NCBI RefSeq assembly: GCF_022539665.2
Contig: NC_081334.1
Span: 5,426,424 to 5,490,423, forward strand
DNA length: 64,000 bases
Reading direction: 5' to 3'
From: Daphnia carinata
Taxonomy: Eukaryota; Arthropoda; Branchiopoda; Diplostraca; Daphniidae
Numbering within the stretch: position 1 is the first letter of the stretch; the number at the start of each line of letters is the position of its first letter. The position numbers and the translations under genes are program-made. This document shows positions 13,554 to 25,040 of this stretch, in pieces. The notes under the pieces are model-generated. The model had not been told where the DNA came from. It saw only the letters and a program-made list of their open reading frames with translations, and searched no databases.

Positions 13554-13675
13554 TTAGTGTAAGGAACGACCGCCCGATACTGCTTCCCATCGACCTTGGT
13601 TCCCGCGGAGGAAACCTCCGCGGGAGTCAAGGTCGATATTGGTGAAAGCAGTATCGGCTTGTCATTCCTTACATT
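13554..13675. repeat. Long foldback hairpin of about 122 nt
   Basis: The two halves are reverse complements with only a few mismatches. The innermost 10 bp, CCCGCGGAGG against CCTCCGCGGG, pair perfectly around a 3-nt loop. Outer parts pair too: AAGGTCGAT and CAGTATCGG each have a partner in the other arm, and the ends pair as GTAAGGAA against TTCCTTAC. It starts about 110 bp after the GAPVD1 stop codon, so it may lie in that gene's 3' UTR. It could be a tiny palindromic transposable element or a precursor of a small RNA. The arms (about 59 nt) are longer than a usual animal pre-miRNA. Confidence 0.8.
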
Positions 13676-14134
13676 AGTTTGCTCATGTTGTTGATAGTGA
13701 GAAGGAAAGCTGTTTATGTCGTTGTACATATTTGTTATTCGTTGGCAGAGCTCGTACTTTGTTGAACATTTCGATGAGTTGCGACAACATTGTCAGCAAT
13801 CGAGTCCTGTTGGAAAGTTTGTTTCATAACATTATTTAGTTCATATGTGCATTATTTAGCTTACCTCATTTTGTAAATATATAGATTATGCTTCATCAAG
13901 TCTGATTTCGGGTTCATGTTTGATTCTTTTCCGACGTATTGCACATACGTTTTCGTGAACTCCAGACCTATTTTTCACAGTTTCGCGATGCCCGATTCAT
14001 TATTGTTGCTGTGCTGTGCATTAGGTAGAAGCTGATCGGGAGTAAGCTCTAAATAACAACATCTTTGTGCCTCTCGGCCTCGTTAGGATGATGGTGACTA
14101 TTGTGGTAGACGCAATTAACGCCGTCTACCACGG

Positions 14135-14369
14135 TCAATCGGTCTGGGCATCCAATGCCCCCTGTTCTCCCTCTACGTCTTTTGCATCGACATCGAATGG
14201 GCAATTTGTTTCTGAAAAATGACGAGCTATTAAACGTAAAAAATAAAATATCATTAATGTTTGCTTACCTTCCATCATTTTAAATTATGTGTCATCGTCT
14301 GCCACGTACACTAATTTTTCCGGCTCGTAGCCTTTTCACAAGACGCACCGTACCTTTTCGTCCAGACAT
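14135..14369 (-). CDS. Possible spliced transcript with two micro-ORFs, function unknown
   Basis: On the minus strand an ATG at 14369 opens a 25-codon, strongly basic frame (starts MSGRKGTVRL, 9 of 25 residues Arg or Lys) ending at 14292. Thirteen bases later two adjacent ATGs at 14278 and 14275 open an acidic frame. It crosses a typical small intron (14268-14212; donor GTAAGC, acceptor TTTTTCAG) and ends at 14135, giving 28 residues. The intron is the best evidence that this is transcribed. A different frame of the second exon stays open longer but has no start. I recognise neither peptide. It could be a uORF plus a small protein, a remnant of a larger gene, or chance. Confidence 0.3.
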
Positions 14370-14729
14370 TTTCACTTTACTAAAATTAAGTGTTGCAGAC
14401 AAATTTCTGGGCACTAAGCTCAGATTTTTCCCCTAGGCGATGTTCCTGCAAAAAGCGTTGCAGGAGTTTATTCAGAAATATATTGCCGATGACGTATGCA
14501 GTGATCTCGGGACAAAAACCCCTAGAAAACCCCGCGGGTTAACAAAATGTAATAAAAAATTTCGATAGACATGAATCGCTAAAAATTATCATCACCTCGA
14601 ACGTTATATCACGTAAATATGGATCGAAAGAAATCAGAAACCATTATTGATTTATCCTTTGTGTATTGTACTCAGTGGATCCTATCTTTTGGAAATATAG
14701 AATGGCATAATATAAATCATTCGTGTCTA

Positions 14730-15699
14730 TCAAATTTTCAGCAAGAAACTTAGATCAGAATTTACTTCGTATTCTTTAGGTATTTGGCCACGGATAAAAA
14801 GTCTTGCGCACTGATTGGGAATACATCCTTTAAGAAGAATTTGATCGTCTTTCACCTGTAACCAGCTGCCCTCTCTCAAGCCCAAGACAGGCGGTGAGCA
14901 AACATTGGGAATGCTATGGTATTCCGATATACGCGTTTCTCTTGTTTCCTGAAAATTTGATTTGACAGGGTACACAAAAGTGTTGTTTAAATAAAAAGAC
15001 TTTACATACTCCCATATGTTTTGAGTTTGGATCAGGATCCAAGTAGTGAGGGTTGATGTTGAAAGGAAGAAAACCCAGAGCTTCTAAGCTGGTAGGGTGA
15101 ACTATTGGCATATCATTGGTAGTACAAATGTTAACTGTTGCCAAGTTTGTCCCAGCACTGGAACCCATATAAGGAACACCATCCTTGTTTATAAGGTTTG
15201 TTTTTAAACTTCAACTTTAGACAGAAATTGCCTGAAAATGCATATTTTACCTGCACTACTCTATCTCTGATTGCTTCAAATAGATTCAGGTCATACAGTG
15301 TTTTTAGCAATAGGAATGTGTTTCCTCCCCCAACAAAAAAACCTTCAGCTTCTTTAATAGTAGAGAGTAGATTGTCTGACTTGTGAATACTATGAAGATC
15401 CAGACCTACAGAGAAAAAAAATATAAAAGATGGCAAGATCTTAAGCAGAAATTCACTACCAAATTCAGAGAAGGCATCCTTCACTTTTCTTTCATAGGCA
15501 TCATGGTCATGGGCTGCATAGGGTATGAATACGATTTTTGATACACCATTCCTAAGATTTTTTAATAATTAATAACTCAATGTTGCAATGTTAGCAAAAA
15601 TGTATACTCAGCAAAAAAAGATTTAATGACTTCAGATGCATATCCAAGGTATTTCCCATTTTGCAACACAGAAGTGCTTAGGAGCAACAGCTTTCTCAT
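14730..15699 (-). CDS. Alpha-aspartyl dipeptidase (peptidase E, family S51)
   Basis: Five exons: 15699-15608, 15551-15460, 15405-15251, 15183-15010 and 14948-14730, summing to 732 nt, 243 residues, a usual length for peptidase E. The protein hydrolyses dipeptides with an N-terminal aspartate and is expected in the cytosol. Visible family marks are the N-terminal MRKLLLLSTS strand, IPYAAHDHDAYE, the glycine-rich FFVGGGNTF loop, the nucleophile motif YMGSSAGTN (about residue 120) and INPHYLDP, which carries the catalytic histidine. A later LREGSW holds the likely acidic member of the triad. The active-site residues are therefore intact. The gene faces NTE across a 556-bp divergent promoter. Family assignment is firm; substrate range in this organism is inferred. 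Confidence 0.93.
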
Positions 15700-16255
15700 T
15701 CTTTCTTGACAATCACAAATAATATCCCGACAGACTTACAAGTTTTACACAGACGGGCAGACACAGAACGATAGCTAGGATGTTTCTAAGCGACAGGATA
15801 TTTGTTTATGTGTTATCTTAAGTATCTAATCAAATTTCGACAATGTTCTTTTGTCAAGCTTCTTTTTGTCTAAAGTCGAATGTGTCAATCTGGTAATTTA
15901 CGTTGTCGACTGTTGATTTTCTCTGTCTATGAAACTGACAATCCAATGAGAGAAGAAAAAAAACTACACAAAGCGAAACATGTAAACATGTAAAGCAAGG
16001 CTAAAAATAATGTCTTATACATTAAAATTCAATGGTTTTCATAAATCTATAACTGCAATTTTTTGTTTTATTCCAACTTCGGTCTCTAGAAATTGTGGCT
16101 AGATGGCGTGGAATAATCGTCTGCTTCAGTTGTAGCTCTTCACATTTTCGCATCACTATCGCTAGTGGGCAATTATTAATAAAAAAACAAATCATGTGCG
16201 TAGTCAAAGTTCGTGACAAGATTGTATTGCTAATAGACCTATAAGTTGTGAGAAA
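15700..16255. promoter_or_regulatory. Shared divergent promoter region, peptidase E / NTE
   Basis: The 556-bp gap separates start codons of two genes transcribed in opposite directions. No further exon is evident. It is AT-rich, and I see no motif that I can place with confidence. Upstream non-coding exons could lie here. Confidence 0.5.
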
Positions 16256-19200
16256 ATGGATTCACTTTCAACCAGTTATTATAATCAAGTAAGATTTTCT
16301 AATGGCATACATTTGGATTTTGTTTACACTTATTCAATAATCAATAACTTGTTTTAAAATCAATAACCATTTTATTGCATGATCTTCAGTACCTTTTGAC
16401 AGGTTTTTCAGTCCTTACAATAGTTTTGCTGCTAATGTTTGGAGTGTACCTTGCAAGGCCCATCAAAATTAAAGGTATGTCTCGAAAATAGTTCATTTCT
16501 TTGTACATTTGTCGAAACTACACACCTTATTGAGTTATGATCCCTCAAAAGGCTATATTTTCTGACCACCTCCTATGGTTTGAAATTAATAACTAATAAC
16601 ATCCCCTAATTTTGAAATACGTAAAATCCATTTTAAAGTAGGTTTAAAATCATAAAAAATGTGTCCAACTTCATTTAGTTCCATAATAATTATGACTTGT
16701 AAGAATAAAATGTTAGTCTGTTTCAAGAGAAACAATTTTGTTTCGCACTTAGAAGTAAAAAAAAAAGTATTTACCATTTTGTTTTAAATAATTAAACATT
16801 TATTTTTATTTCTGTTTTGTTCTGTTTTGTTTTTAGTTGCCGAAGTAAAAGATCTCGTCAAATCTGGTATGAACAAACCTCGTTTTCGGAAACGGGACAA
16901 GGTTATGTTCTATGGCCGCAAAATGCTACGCAAAGTCTCGTCTGTGAAGGAAAAAGTGAAGATGATTTCAGGTCAAGTTCGAGGACCGCCTGGCAAAAAA
17001 AGGAAGCTAGTCATGAAATTGGCACGACGCTTATTGACACGCCGCGAACACATGCCGCAACAGTTAAAAAATGTTGAACCACCTATGGAATATCTTCAGG
17101 AAGACATATCCGAATCTATCGACCAAAGGCTTCCCCCTGAAGTAGTTTACATGCTTCAAAACATGAGAATGTTTGGCTGCTTCGAAAAACCATTATTTCT
17201 AGAACTCATCAAGCACATTGAAACCGTTAATCTCCGATGCAACCAACATCTCTTTATGATTGGTAATAAGGATATGTTTTTGGCTTTATTACGGTGCTTC
17301 AAATAATCTGCTTTCTTTTTCATACAGGCGACCAGGATACTAATATGTACATAGTCCAAAGTGGTAGACTTAGAGTCTACAGCACGGAAGGGGATGGCTC
17401 TACGATAACACTTAAAGAAGTAAAAGGCGGAGAAGCAATTTGTTCATTGTTGAGTTTCACCGACTACTTAACTGGCCAACCAAGTGTTTTTAAAACTGTC
17501 GCTGCCCAAGCCCTAGAAGAATCATCTGTGCTTAAACTGCCTGTCTCTGCCTTTCAAGAAGTCTTCGACAAACACCCCGACGCATTAGTTCGAGCCATAC
17601 AAATAATAATGGTGCGTCTGCAGCGCGTCACTTTCTTGGCGCTCCATCAATACCTTGGTCTCAGTGCTGAGCTCGTCAAGTCATATCCAGCAAAGCATCA
17701 TGGAGGAAGTGCGTCGCCAATCAAACTCCGTATGCGCGAACACATTATTACGCAGAAAAGTACAAATGTGGCTGACCCATTGGAATGCTCCACACCGCCG
17801 ACGACTCCTCTTTCAGAAGGTAGACGAAGAATCAAAGATGAAAAAGATTATCAGCTGTTACTGCAGGTTGGGATTGATGGGTTTGTAAAGCTCTTGGGTC
17901 TTGAAGATTCGTCATTCTTGGAAGGTAATCCTAACTATTTTTGCAATTCCTTAAGTTATTTTGTGCATCTTAAATGCCCCTACAGGTCATATTGAGGTAC
18001 GGGAGTTGGTACCCGGCACTTACATCATGAAAGAAGACGCGCAAAAAGACGTAGCACTTGTCTACGTAATTTCTGGAACTCTATGTGTGTCCCAGCGTGC
18101 TGCCAGCAAAAATGAAGACGTTCAAATGTTTTTAGCTCACTCGGGGGAACTAGTTGGTGGTTTAGCCGTTTTGACTGGAGAACCAAGTTTCTTCACTGTC
18201 CGCTCTCGTCATACGGCTTGTGTTGCGATGCTTTCAAAATCTACATTTTATTCGTAAAATGAAAATAATTTTCATAATAACATTTTCTACAGCATTGACC
18301 TTATTCATTTTTATTAGAATAATGTCTCAGCGACCGAAAGTTGTGCTACATATCGCACGCACTGTGATTTACCGCCTGTCACCCTTCGTACGCCAAATTG
18401 ATTTCGCTTTAGATTGGGTTTATATAGAAAGTGGACGAGCTCTATACAGGTTTTTCTTCTATCACTCTAAGTAGAAGGTTCTATGGTTACTTACAGTTTA
18501 TTTTTCTTCTTCAAATTATATAGGCAAAACGATGAGTCTGATTGCACATATATAGTTTTGAGTGGTCGCCTTAGATCCGTCATTACACATCACGATGGCA
18601 AGAAAGAATTGGTGGGCGAGTATGGCCGTGGTGATCTTGTTGGTATTGTTGAAACCCTGACACAAAACCCTCGCAGCACAACTGTTATGGCTGTCCGTGA
18701 TACGGAATTAGCTAAACTTCCTGAAGGCCTTTTGAACGCCATCAAGCTTAAGTTCCCAATGGTAGTATCACGTCTGATCAACCTTCTAGGACATAGAATT
18801 CTAGGTAATAGATTCTAATCTATTCTTGATAACTGAAACCAGCTTAATATCAAATGACACATTTATATTACAGGTACTTGGCAAACGCAAAGTTCCAATT
18901 TCAATCAAGCATTACAACAGCGATCCGCTCAATCCAATTTTTCCACTGTTGCGATTCTACCCGTTTCCGATGACGTTCCTCTTTCACAATTTAGCCATGA
19001 ACTGTATACATCATTGAGCTGGATCGGTAGCCCTTAATTTACCTTTCTTAAATAATGGTAGGTCTAACAAAAAAATTCATATCATTTCAGGTCCCACGGT
19101 TTTGTTGACATCGGACTATATTCGGCGAACGCTTGGTCCATCAATCATGGAACCAGCTAATGAATACAGGCTTTCTGCATGGCTCGGACAACAGGAAGAT

Positions 19201-22170
19201 CAGCACCGGATCGTTCTTTACCAGTGTGACCAGACTCTTACCCCTTGGACTCACCGTTGCATTCGCCAAGCTGATTGCATCCTTATCGTGGCGCTTGCTA
19301 CGATGGAGCCTTCCGTCGGCCATATTGAAAAGAAACTTGAAACGATCGCTGTCCGAACACAAAAAGAATTGATTTTACTTCACAAAGAAGGAGGAGACAA
19401 GCCACGAAATACTGTTGATTGGCTCAATGCTCGCTCTTGGTGTTCATCTCATCATCACATTCAGTGCCCAGCAAGAATGTTCTCAAAGAAGCATGCGTTA
19501 CGGCTGGTATTTATAATCCGTCATTGTTGTAAATAATGGGATTTTCAACTGAAAATATCATAAATTTTTTTCTCTAGGCTGAAGGGTCGAGTAAATCGCC
19601 ACAGCTTTTAGATCGCAATATTCATTCAGACTTTTCTCGACTTGCTCGTCTGTTGACGGGAGAGTCAGTTGGGCTAGTGCTTGGTGGTGGTGGAGCTAGG
19701 GGAGCTGCCCACGTTGGCATGATTCAAGCCATTCAGGTGACATACAGCACTCAATATTCTTTTTCTTTCGAATTTGAGCAAGTATTTCGTCGTATTCGAC
19801 AGGAGGCTGGTATTCCAATAGATATGGTTGGTGGTGTAAGCATAGGAGCGTTCATGGGTGCACTTTGGTGTATGGAAAAGGATATTCATCAAGTAACTCG
19901 CAAAGCTAGTTCGTGGTCTTATGTACGTTTTAACAAAAATAGTCTTGACTGCAGTTGCTTGCAACATTTATTTCAAACTTTCTCCCATTCGTGTATAGAA
20001 AATGACACAGCTTTGGCGCCAGCTAGTCGATCTAACATACCCAGTAACATCTATGTTTAGCGGTGCGGGGTTCAATACTATGATTCGAGAAACTTTTGGG
20101 GAGGATTCTCTAATTGAGGATCTTTGGCTTCCTTATTTTACGATCACTACGGATATAACTTCCAGCTGCATGAGGCTGCATAGTCACGGTATTTTTTATT
20201 TGAAAATTTTTGCACAGTTTAATAGCTGAGTGAGTGCAAGGCTGGGTCGCTATCTACTTAGTCATATCTGCATGCGTGTCCAACCCCAAATAGTAGTTAG
20301 TAGTTCCCAATTCCCCAGACCTAAACATTTTGCTAGGGACTGGTGTATAAATGTGTTTTGAGTGGTTTCGGGCGTATTTGAAAATTCGAGGTAAATGTTT
20401 CTTTTATTAATTAAAGGAAGCATTCATTTTGGGCATATTATAGGGTCCCTGTGGCGGTATGTTCGAGCATCGATGTCTTTGAGTGGTTACATGCCCCCGC
20501 TATGCGACCCCAAAGATGGCCATTTGCTTCTCGATGGCGGCTATGTTAATAATCTTCCAGGTAGTACCTCGCTTTTAATTATTTCATCTTCCCTGATTGT
20601 TAAGTTCATTGGGCCGCATGATACCTTTGGTGGTTGCTGTTCAAAACAATAACCATCGCAACCATGAATCAGGTAGGAAGCATGCCATTTTCCCATCATT
20701 TTATTGGAACAGCATATAGCCTTGCACCATTCTTGTTACTTGCGTGTGGACAAATAATAAACAGTCGCTTATGATTGTAACACATAAACACTAATACCAG
20801 GCTCGCTGTGGCGAAGTGTTCGGGCCTCCATGTCGATTGCCGGATGGTAATATATTGACTAAAGTTATAACTGATATCGTTGCACTAATGCAATAAACGT
20901 TTACAATAGGCTACCTCCGATGTGCGATCCTACCGACGGTCATCTGCTAGTTGACGGTAAGATACTCTTCCGAGAATTCGGAAATTTGATGCTTAATTTT
21001 CGTTTTATTTTTCTCTGTGTATAGGGTGCTACGTCAACAACGTGCCTGGTAAAGTATAATTGCATTGCTGTTGTTTATTATATTGGTATCTGGCGATAGT
21101 CGTTTTCGGAAAATGCATTCAGGTGAGCAGGTTCCAATTCATTTTATCGCGTGACGAGAGATTTTCAAACATTTGCTTTTATTTAACGAAAACAAACATG
21201 TATTTTTATAAAAATGGTTTTGTTTTTTTAAGCCGACGTAATGAGAAGTCGAGGGGCCAAACATATTCTGGCAATCGACGTAGGTTCGCAAGACGATACC
21301 GACTTGACTAATTATGGAGACTGTTTATCTGGATGGTGGTTACTGTGGAAGAAATGGAACCCGTTTGCGAGTCCAGTTAAAGTGCCTAACTTGCCAGACA
21401 TTCAGTCCCGTCTTGCATATGTTTCCTGCGTGCGCCAACTTGAAGTAGGTTTCATCTTTCATTGATTTCTTTTAGGTTAACCCATGTAACATTTGAAAAC
21501 TGCCCGTCAATCACAGGAGGTTAAAAAAAGTGACTATTGCGAGTATATAAGGCCACCCATCGACAAGTATAAAACTTTGCAATTTGGTAGTTTTCATGAA
21601 ATCAAGGCAAGTATAGTATTAATCTTGACAAGATAATTGTTTTGATAACAATGATGTGCTATTGGACATGCAGGATGTCGGTTACAACCATGGGAAAACA
21701 TACTTCATTGGCTTACAGAAAGCTGGACTTCTTGGTACTTACACCAAACCTGGTGTTCACCACCGGGAAACGAAGAAATCCTCGCCAACTACCCATACCT
21801 CTAATAACTATTATCCGTATAATCAGCGTTACGGAACAAATGATACTCAGCACCGATCTCAAGGTCGACGAGGTAAATTGATCAATTTTGGCTATTTAAA
21901 CGACGTTTGTTTCTCATATGGAAACGTGTTTTTTTAGGACCACAAACGTTTACCGACCTGGCGGAAATGGTAGCCAAAGTACGAGGCCCAGTCAATCGAA
22001 TCTTTGATGATGAAACTTCTGAATCGGGTAGTGACTTGGAATACGATAACGATGAAGTCAGCAACGTTTCCGACCCCTACGACGATCAGGATCTGATTGA
22101 CCATCGAAACCTCCGACAAAGGCGGAAGCGCAGCTCCCTATCGTGCACCGACAGTGACATCCTTTCCTAA
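16256..22170 (+). CDS. sws: NTE-type lysophospholipase (PNPLA6/7, Swiss cheese)
   Basis: Seventeen exons: 16256-16288, 16390-16474, 16837-17262, 17328-17924, 17986-18253, 18318-18449, 18524-18804, 18874-19026, 19091-19506, 19578-19736, 19803-19922, 19999-20188, a cassette (20444-20560 or three alternative pieces), 21233-21444, 21517-21606, 21674-21872 and 21938-22170. They sum to 3,711 nt, 1,236 residues. An N-terminal membrane helix (about 12-39) anchors the protein. Three cyclic-nucleotide-binding-like domains follow (about 160-620; [47 protein letters not shown]). The patatin domain has the oxyanion loop GGGGARG (about 831), the nucleophile motif GVSIG (Ser about 863) and the aspartate of DGG (about 984). 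The family deacylates lysophosphatidylcholine and phosphatidylcholine at the ER, which maintains membranes and glia. The acidic and basic C-terminal tail is less conserved. Intron 15 uses a GC donor. Confidence 0.95.
20444..20560 (+). other. sws: NTE catalytic-Asp cassette A (single 117-nt exon)
   Basis: This exon encodes 39 codons ending YVNNLP, including [13 protein letters not shown] with the patatin dyad aspartate. It enters in phase 1 after CAC G and leaves in phase 1 before CC GAC, so it joins the flanking exons at 20188 and 21233 perfectly. It matches the usual family sequence better than cassette B, because the canonical DGG is kept. Confidence 0.85.
20801..21048 (+). other. sws: NTE catalytic-Asp cassette B (three mini-exons, 117 nt in total)
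   Basis: Exons of 46 nt (20801-20846), 47 nt (20910-20956) and 24 nt (21025-21048) add up to exactly 117 nt, with the same entry and exit phases as cassette A. All borders are GT-AG. The 39 codons align one-to-one with cassette A with about ten substitutions. One converts the DGG motif to DGC just after the catalytic aspartate. No stop codon or frame damage is present, so it looks like a usable alternative exon set and not a decayed copy. Including both cassettes would keep the frame but duplicate the motif, so mutually exclusive use is the simplest inference. Confidence 0.75.
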
Positions 22171-22900
22171 TACCGAACTTTTTTTCTTATTCGTAAGACG
22201 GAGATGAGCGCACCATTTAGGCGAGTCAAAGTGCCTTTTGCTACGTTTTGCAGTGTCAACTATTCACAAACTGTTTCAAATGTTCAAATATTGCAAGTAG
22301 AAATATACAGTAAGGTTGCCAATGCACTGAACCAACTATATCTTTGAGGTTTTTAAAGTGTTTTATTTACTTCTTTACGGAACTTTAAGTGTGCATTAAA
22401 TCCATACCTCTTCGACCCAAAATAAATAAAATGATTCTTTAATTTGTATAAGAAGTTAACCAAACTTAACTTACATTATCTTTTGGCTATGTTAGCTATT
22501 AACTATTTAATTTATTCGTCCAAAGCTTAACACAGGAGAAAGTTCGAAATAGAACGTAACATACTGGCGTGCTAGAAGGTACTACGCCGTAGAGACTGGT
22601 GCGTCACCTGGAGCCAAGGTAGTCAAACCTAAGAAAGCCACCTAGCGGCTAACACAAGAAAAACATGAAATTATAAACAAATCTTTTCGTTTTATCTGAA
22701 ATATTTTAATGAATATACTTCCATTAAACAACATATTATAAATGAGCTCTAACTTCCAGTGCATTAACATTCATAATTTCTCCAAAGTCAAACAACAAAG
22801 ATGACAAAAGCAAATTGAGTAATGGCAACGCTGTAATATGGCTTTTTGTCCACGGCACGACGGATGCGGGTAGTGCGGAGCACACAAAAAAAAACACGTG
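22171..22900. other. NTE 3' UTR and intergenic DNA
   Basis: Downstream of the NTE stop the sequence is AT-rich, with polyadenylation-like AATAAA signals near 22420. A fragment near 22560-22600 (ACATACTGGCGTGCTAG) resembles the core of the repeat family at 2640-4870. No coding exon is seen before the CNBP-like gene. Confidence 0.4.
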
Positions 22901-23451
22901 CAATTATCTTCTTAAGGGGCCGGAAAACGCTATCCAGTCTCAGTCGTTCTCTGTCTTTCCTTTCGAGTTAGCCGTCTCGTTTTTGTTCTCAGAATTATAC
23001 AAGTTTGGTAAGTTTTGATCCAGTTAAATGTGTATGCATCTTATTGCGGTGTTTCTCCTTATATTGTAAAAAAAATGGTTCACTATTAAAAATTGAGTTG
23101 ATGACCAGTCAAATTAATTAAAAAGGTTTGATTGAAATGTTAGTTCGTCATGGCTTGGAAGTATTGTAAGCTTTGTTTAAAATGTAAACCCTTTGAATTG
23201 TAACTGTAAAACTTGGAAAGTAGAAGGTGAAAATCCTTGGATGGTATTCAGCGCCATGGTAAATTGTAAGAAATGTCTGTTGCGTATGGAAAAATGACGA
23301 CGTTAAAAAGACATGTTGGGCGCCATTTGCTGGAAATGTGGGAACGGAGGGTGACATTTTGTTGGCGGCGTGCTTCTCGGTGCGCCGCTATGTGTATTGA
23401 GTAACGGAACTGTTGATTATATCTTGGTTTGCAGAAGGAAGAAGGTGGAAA
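22901..23451 (+). promoter_or_regulatory. 5' region of the first CNBP-like gene, with a probable 5' UTR intron
   Basis: A donor GTAAGT at 23008 follows a pyrimidine-rich leader (CTGTCTTTCCTTTCGAG). An acceptor TTTGCAG ends at 23434, just 17 nt before the ATG. The second CNBP-like gene has the same arrangement. The last ~35 nt of the intron and the leader exon after it are virtually identical between the two genes. Confidence 0.55.
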
Positions 23452-24433
23452 ATGAGCAGTACAGTGTGTTACAAGTGTAACCGGACGGGGCACTTTGCCC
23501 GAGAATGTAGCCAAGGCGGCGGCTCTGGTGGCGGTGGCGGCTTCGGTGGGCCACGTGGAGGACGTGGTGGTGGCCCACGTGGTGGTAGTGGAGGTGGAGG
23601 CGGCTTCGGCCGTGGTGAGTGTGAGTTTGACCCGAGTTTTGATGATTCGCAGGCGGAGGAATACGAGTGAGCATCAGTAATGACCAACAATATTCTCCCG
23701 TTGCACGTGCGTGTCCCACGTCAAAATCCGTATTTCTCTAATTTCTTCTTCGTGACGATATGAATTCGGAATTGATGAGATCGCAGCTGTACGTCGACGT
23801 GGCGTCAACGGAATATTCGTCTTTGGTTCTGTTGTCTTGCAGGATCCGATGTCTATTGTTCCGTTTGCCTATGGCGTTAGTGTCAATTCTTTGGTCTAGT
23901 TTCTCCAATATGAAATGGACTTGCTATCGAATTGTCATCGCTTCTTGTATGCCAGATGTTTTTATGTCTTCTTATTTGTTTCATGTCTAGCATCATGCTA
24001 CAATTGCAACAAATCTGGCCATATTGCCCGCGATTGCCCAGAATCTGGATCCAAATCTTGCTACAACTGCGGTAAAAGTGGACACATCTCCCGTGAATGC
24101 GACGCACCTGACAACCGTGGAAGCGGTGGTGGTGGACGTGGTGGCGGTGGCGGATACGGTGGACAAAGCCGCGACGTAAGATATTTCACGTTTCACAAAC
24201 AATTTTCAAATCAATAATTATCCTTGTCATTTTAGTGCTACAGCTGTGGTAAATCCGGACACATCTCTCGCGAATGCCCAGAAGGTGGCGGCGGAGGCGG
24301 TGGCGGCGGCGGTGATGGAGGTGGAGACCGTAAATGCTATGGATGCGGAAATCCTGGACACATCTCAAGAGATTGCCCGAATTCCAACCGTGGCGGAGGT
24401 GGAGGTGATGACGATGAAGCCAACTACCGATAA
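23452..24433 (+). CDS. CNBP-like CCHC zinc-knuckle nucleic-acid-binding protein, copy 1
   Basis: Three exons: 23452-23614, 23991-24175 and 24236-24433, together 546 nt, 181 residues. Five CX2CX4HX4C knuckles are intact: [15 protein letters not shown] at the N-terminus, then [45 protein letters not shown] and [16 protein letters not shown] Gly/Arg-rich RGG-type linker separates the first knuckle from the rest, as in animal CNBP. The family binds single-stranded, often G-rich, RNA and DNA in the cytoplasm and nucleus and promotes translation. Vertebrate CNBP has seven knuckles, so this is a shorter relative. The tail is acidic (DDDEANYR). A tandem paralogue lies 1.2 kb downstream. Long antisense frames over the Gly-rich part are shadows of codon bias. 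Confidence 0.92.
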
Positions 24434-25040
24434 ACAGAAGAAACAAAATATTTTTTTTTCTCCTTGTGTCGAGATGTCATGTAATCTGCAGAATGGTGGT
24501 TTTTTCATCCTTATGTGTCGTTTCGAATTTCGCATCACGAACGTAATTACACGGTGGTAAAAGAATGTACAGTTGTCAATTTTCTAAGTTCAAATTACTA
24601 CTTCATATAGTCTGGAAATGACCAAGTGAAATTTGAACGATTTCTTAATAGAAAAATTAAAACTTCCTACCAAAATAGAATTGCATTTACATTATCTTAA
24701 AACGCAATTTACATCAAACATCTTATCATAAAATTTCGTTGAATAGTTAGGCAGTGACTTGGGTTATCGTATGTAAATAGTAGGGACATACAGATGAAAT
24801 AGTTACAACTTAGTGCTCTTTCCACAAAATGCTCGTTGCTAGTGTAGTGAATGCGCGTGCGCTCGGTAGGTGTGTCCTGTATATGTAAGTTTTACAAATA
24901 GTGCTACGCAGTATTGACAGAATATATTTGCTTTCTCACATTGTGTGGCGTGGTCGGGTAGTGCCGAGCTCACTAGGGTAGTGTTGAGCGCAGAAGAGCA
25001 TTTGGGGAGGAGGGGAAACAGAGATAGGCTCGCCAACTGG
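24434..25040. other. 3' UTR and spacer between the CNBP-like genes
   Basis: The first ~150 nt after the stop continue as a probable 3' UTR. No clear AATAAA is present close to it. The remainder is AT-rich with no recognisable gene. Confidence 0.35.

Larger units (their letters stand above)
13445..14729. other. Intergenic region between GAPVD1 and peptidase E
   Basis: The two flanking genes converge here, so the ends hold their 3' UTRs. In between lie a long foldback hairpin (13554-13675), a possible spliced transcript with two micro-ORFs on the minus strand (14135-14369), and an 8-bp perfect stem with a 6-nt loop at 14444-14465 (TCCTGCAA / TTGCAGGA). Another small inverted repeat, GTGGTAGACG / CGTCTACCAC, lies near 14103-14132. 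Confidence 0.5.

Noticed and set aside
17294-17327. An alternative NTE start upstream of the exon at 17328
   Set aside because: The in-frame extension reads through an intron whose acceptor CATACAG fits the joining of MIG to DQDTN in the family.
20640-20800. A further exon between NTE cassettes A and B
   Set aside because: No frame with flanking splice sites aligns to the NTE family here.
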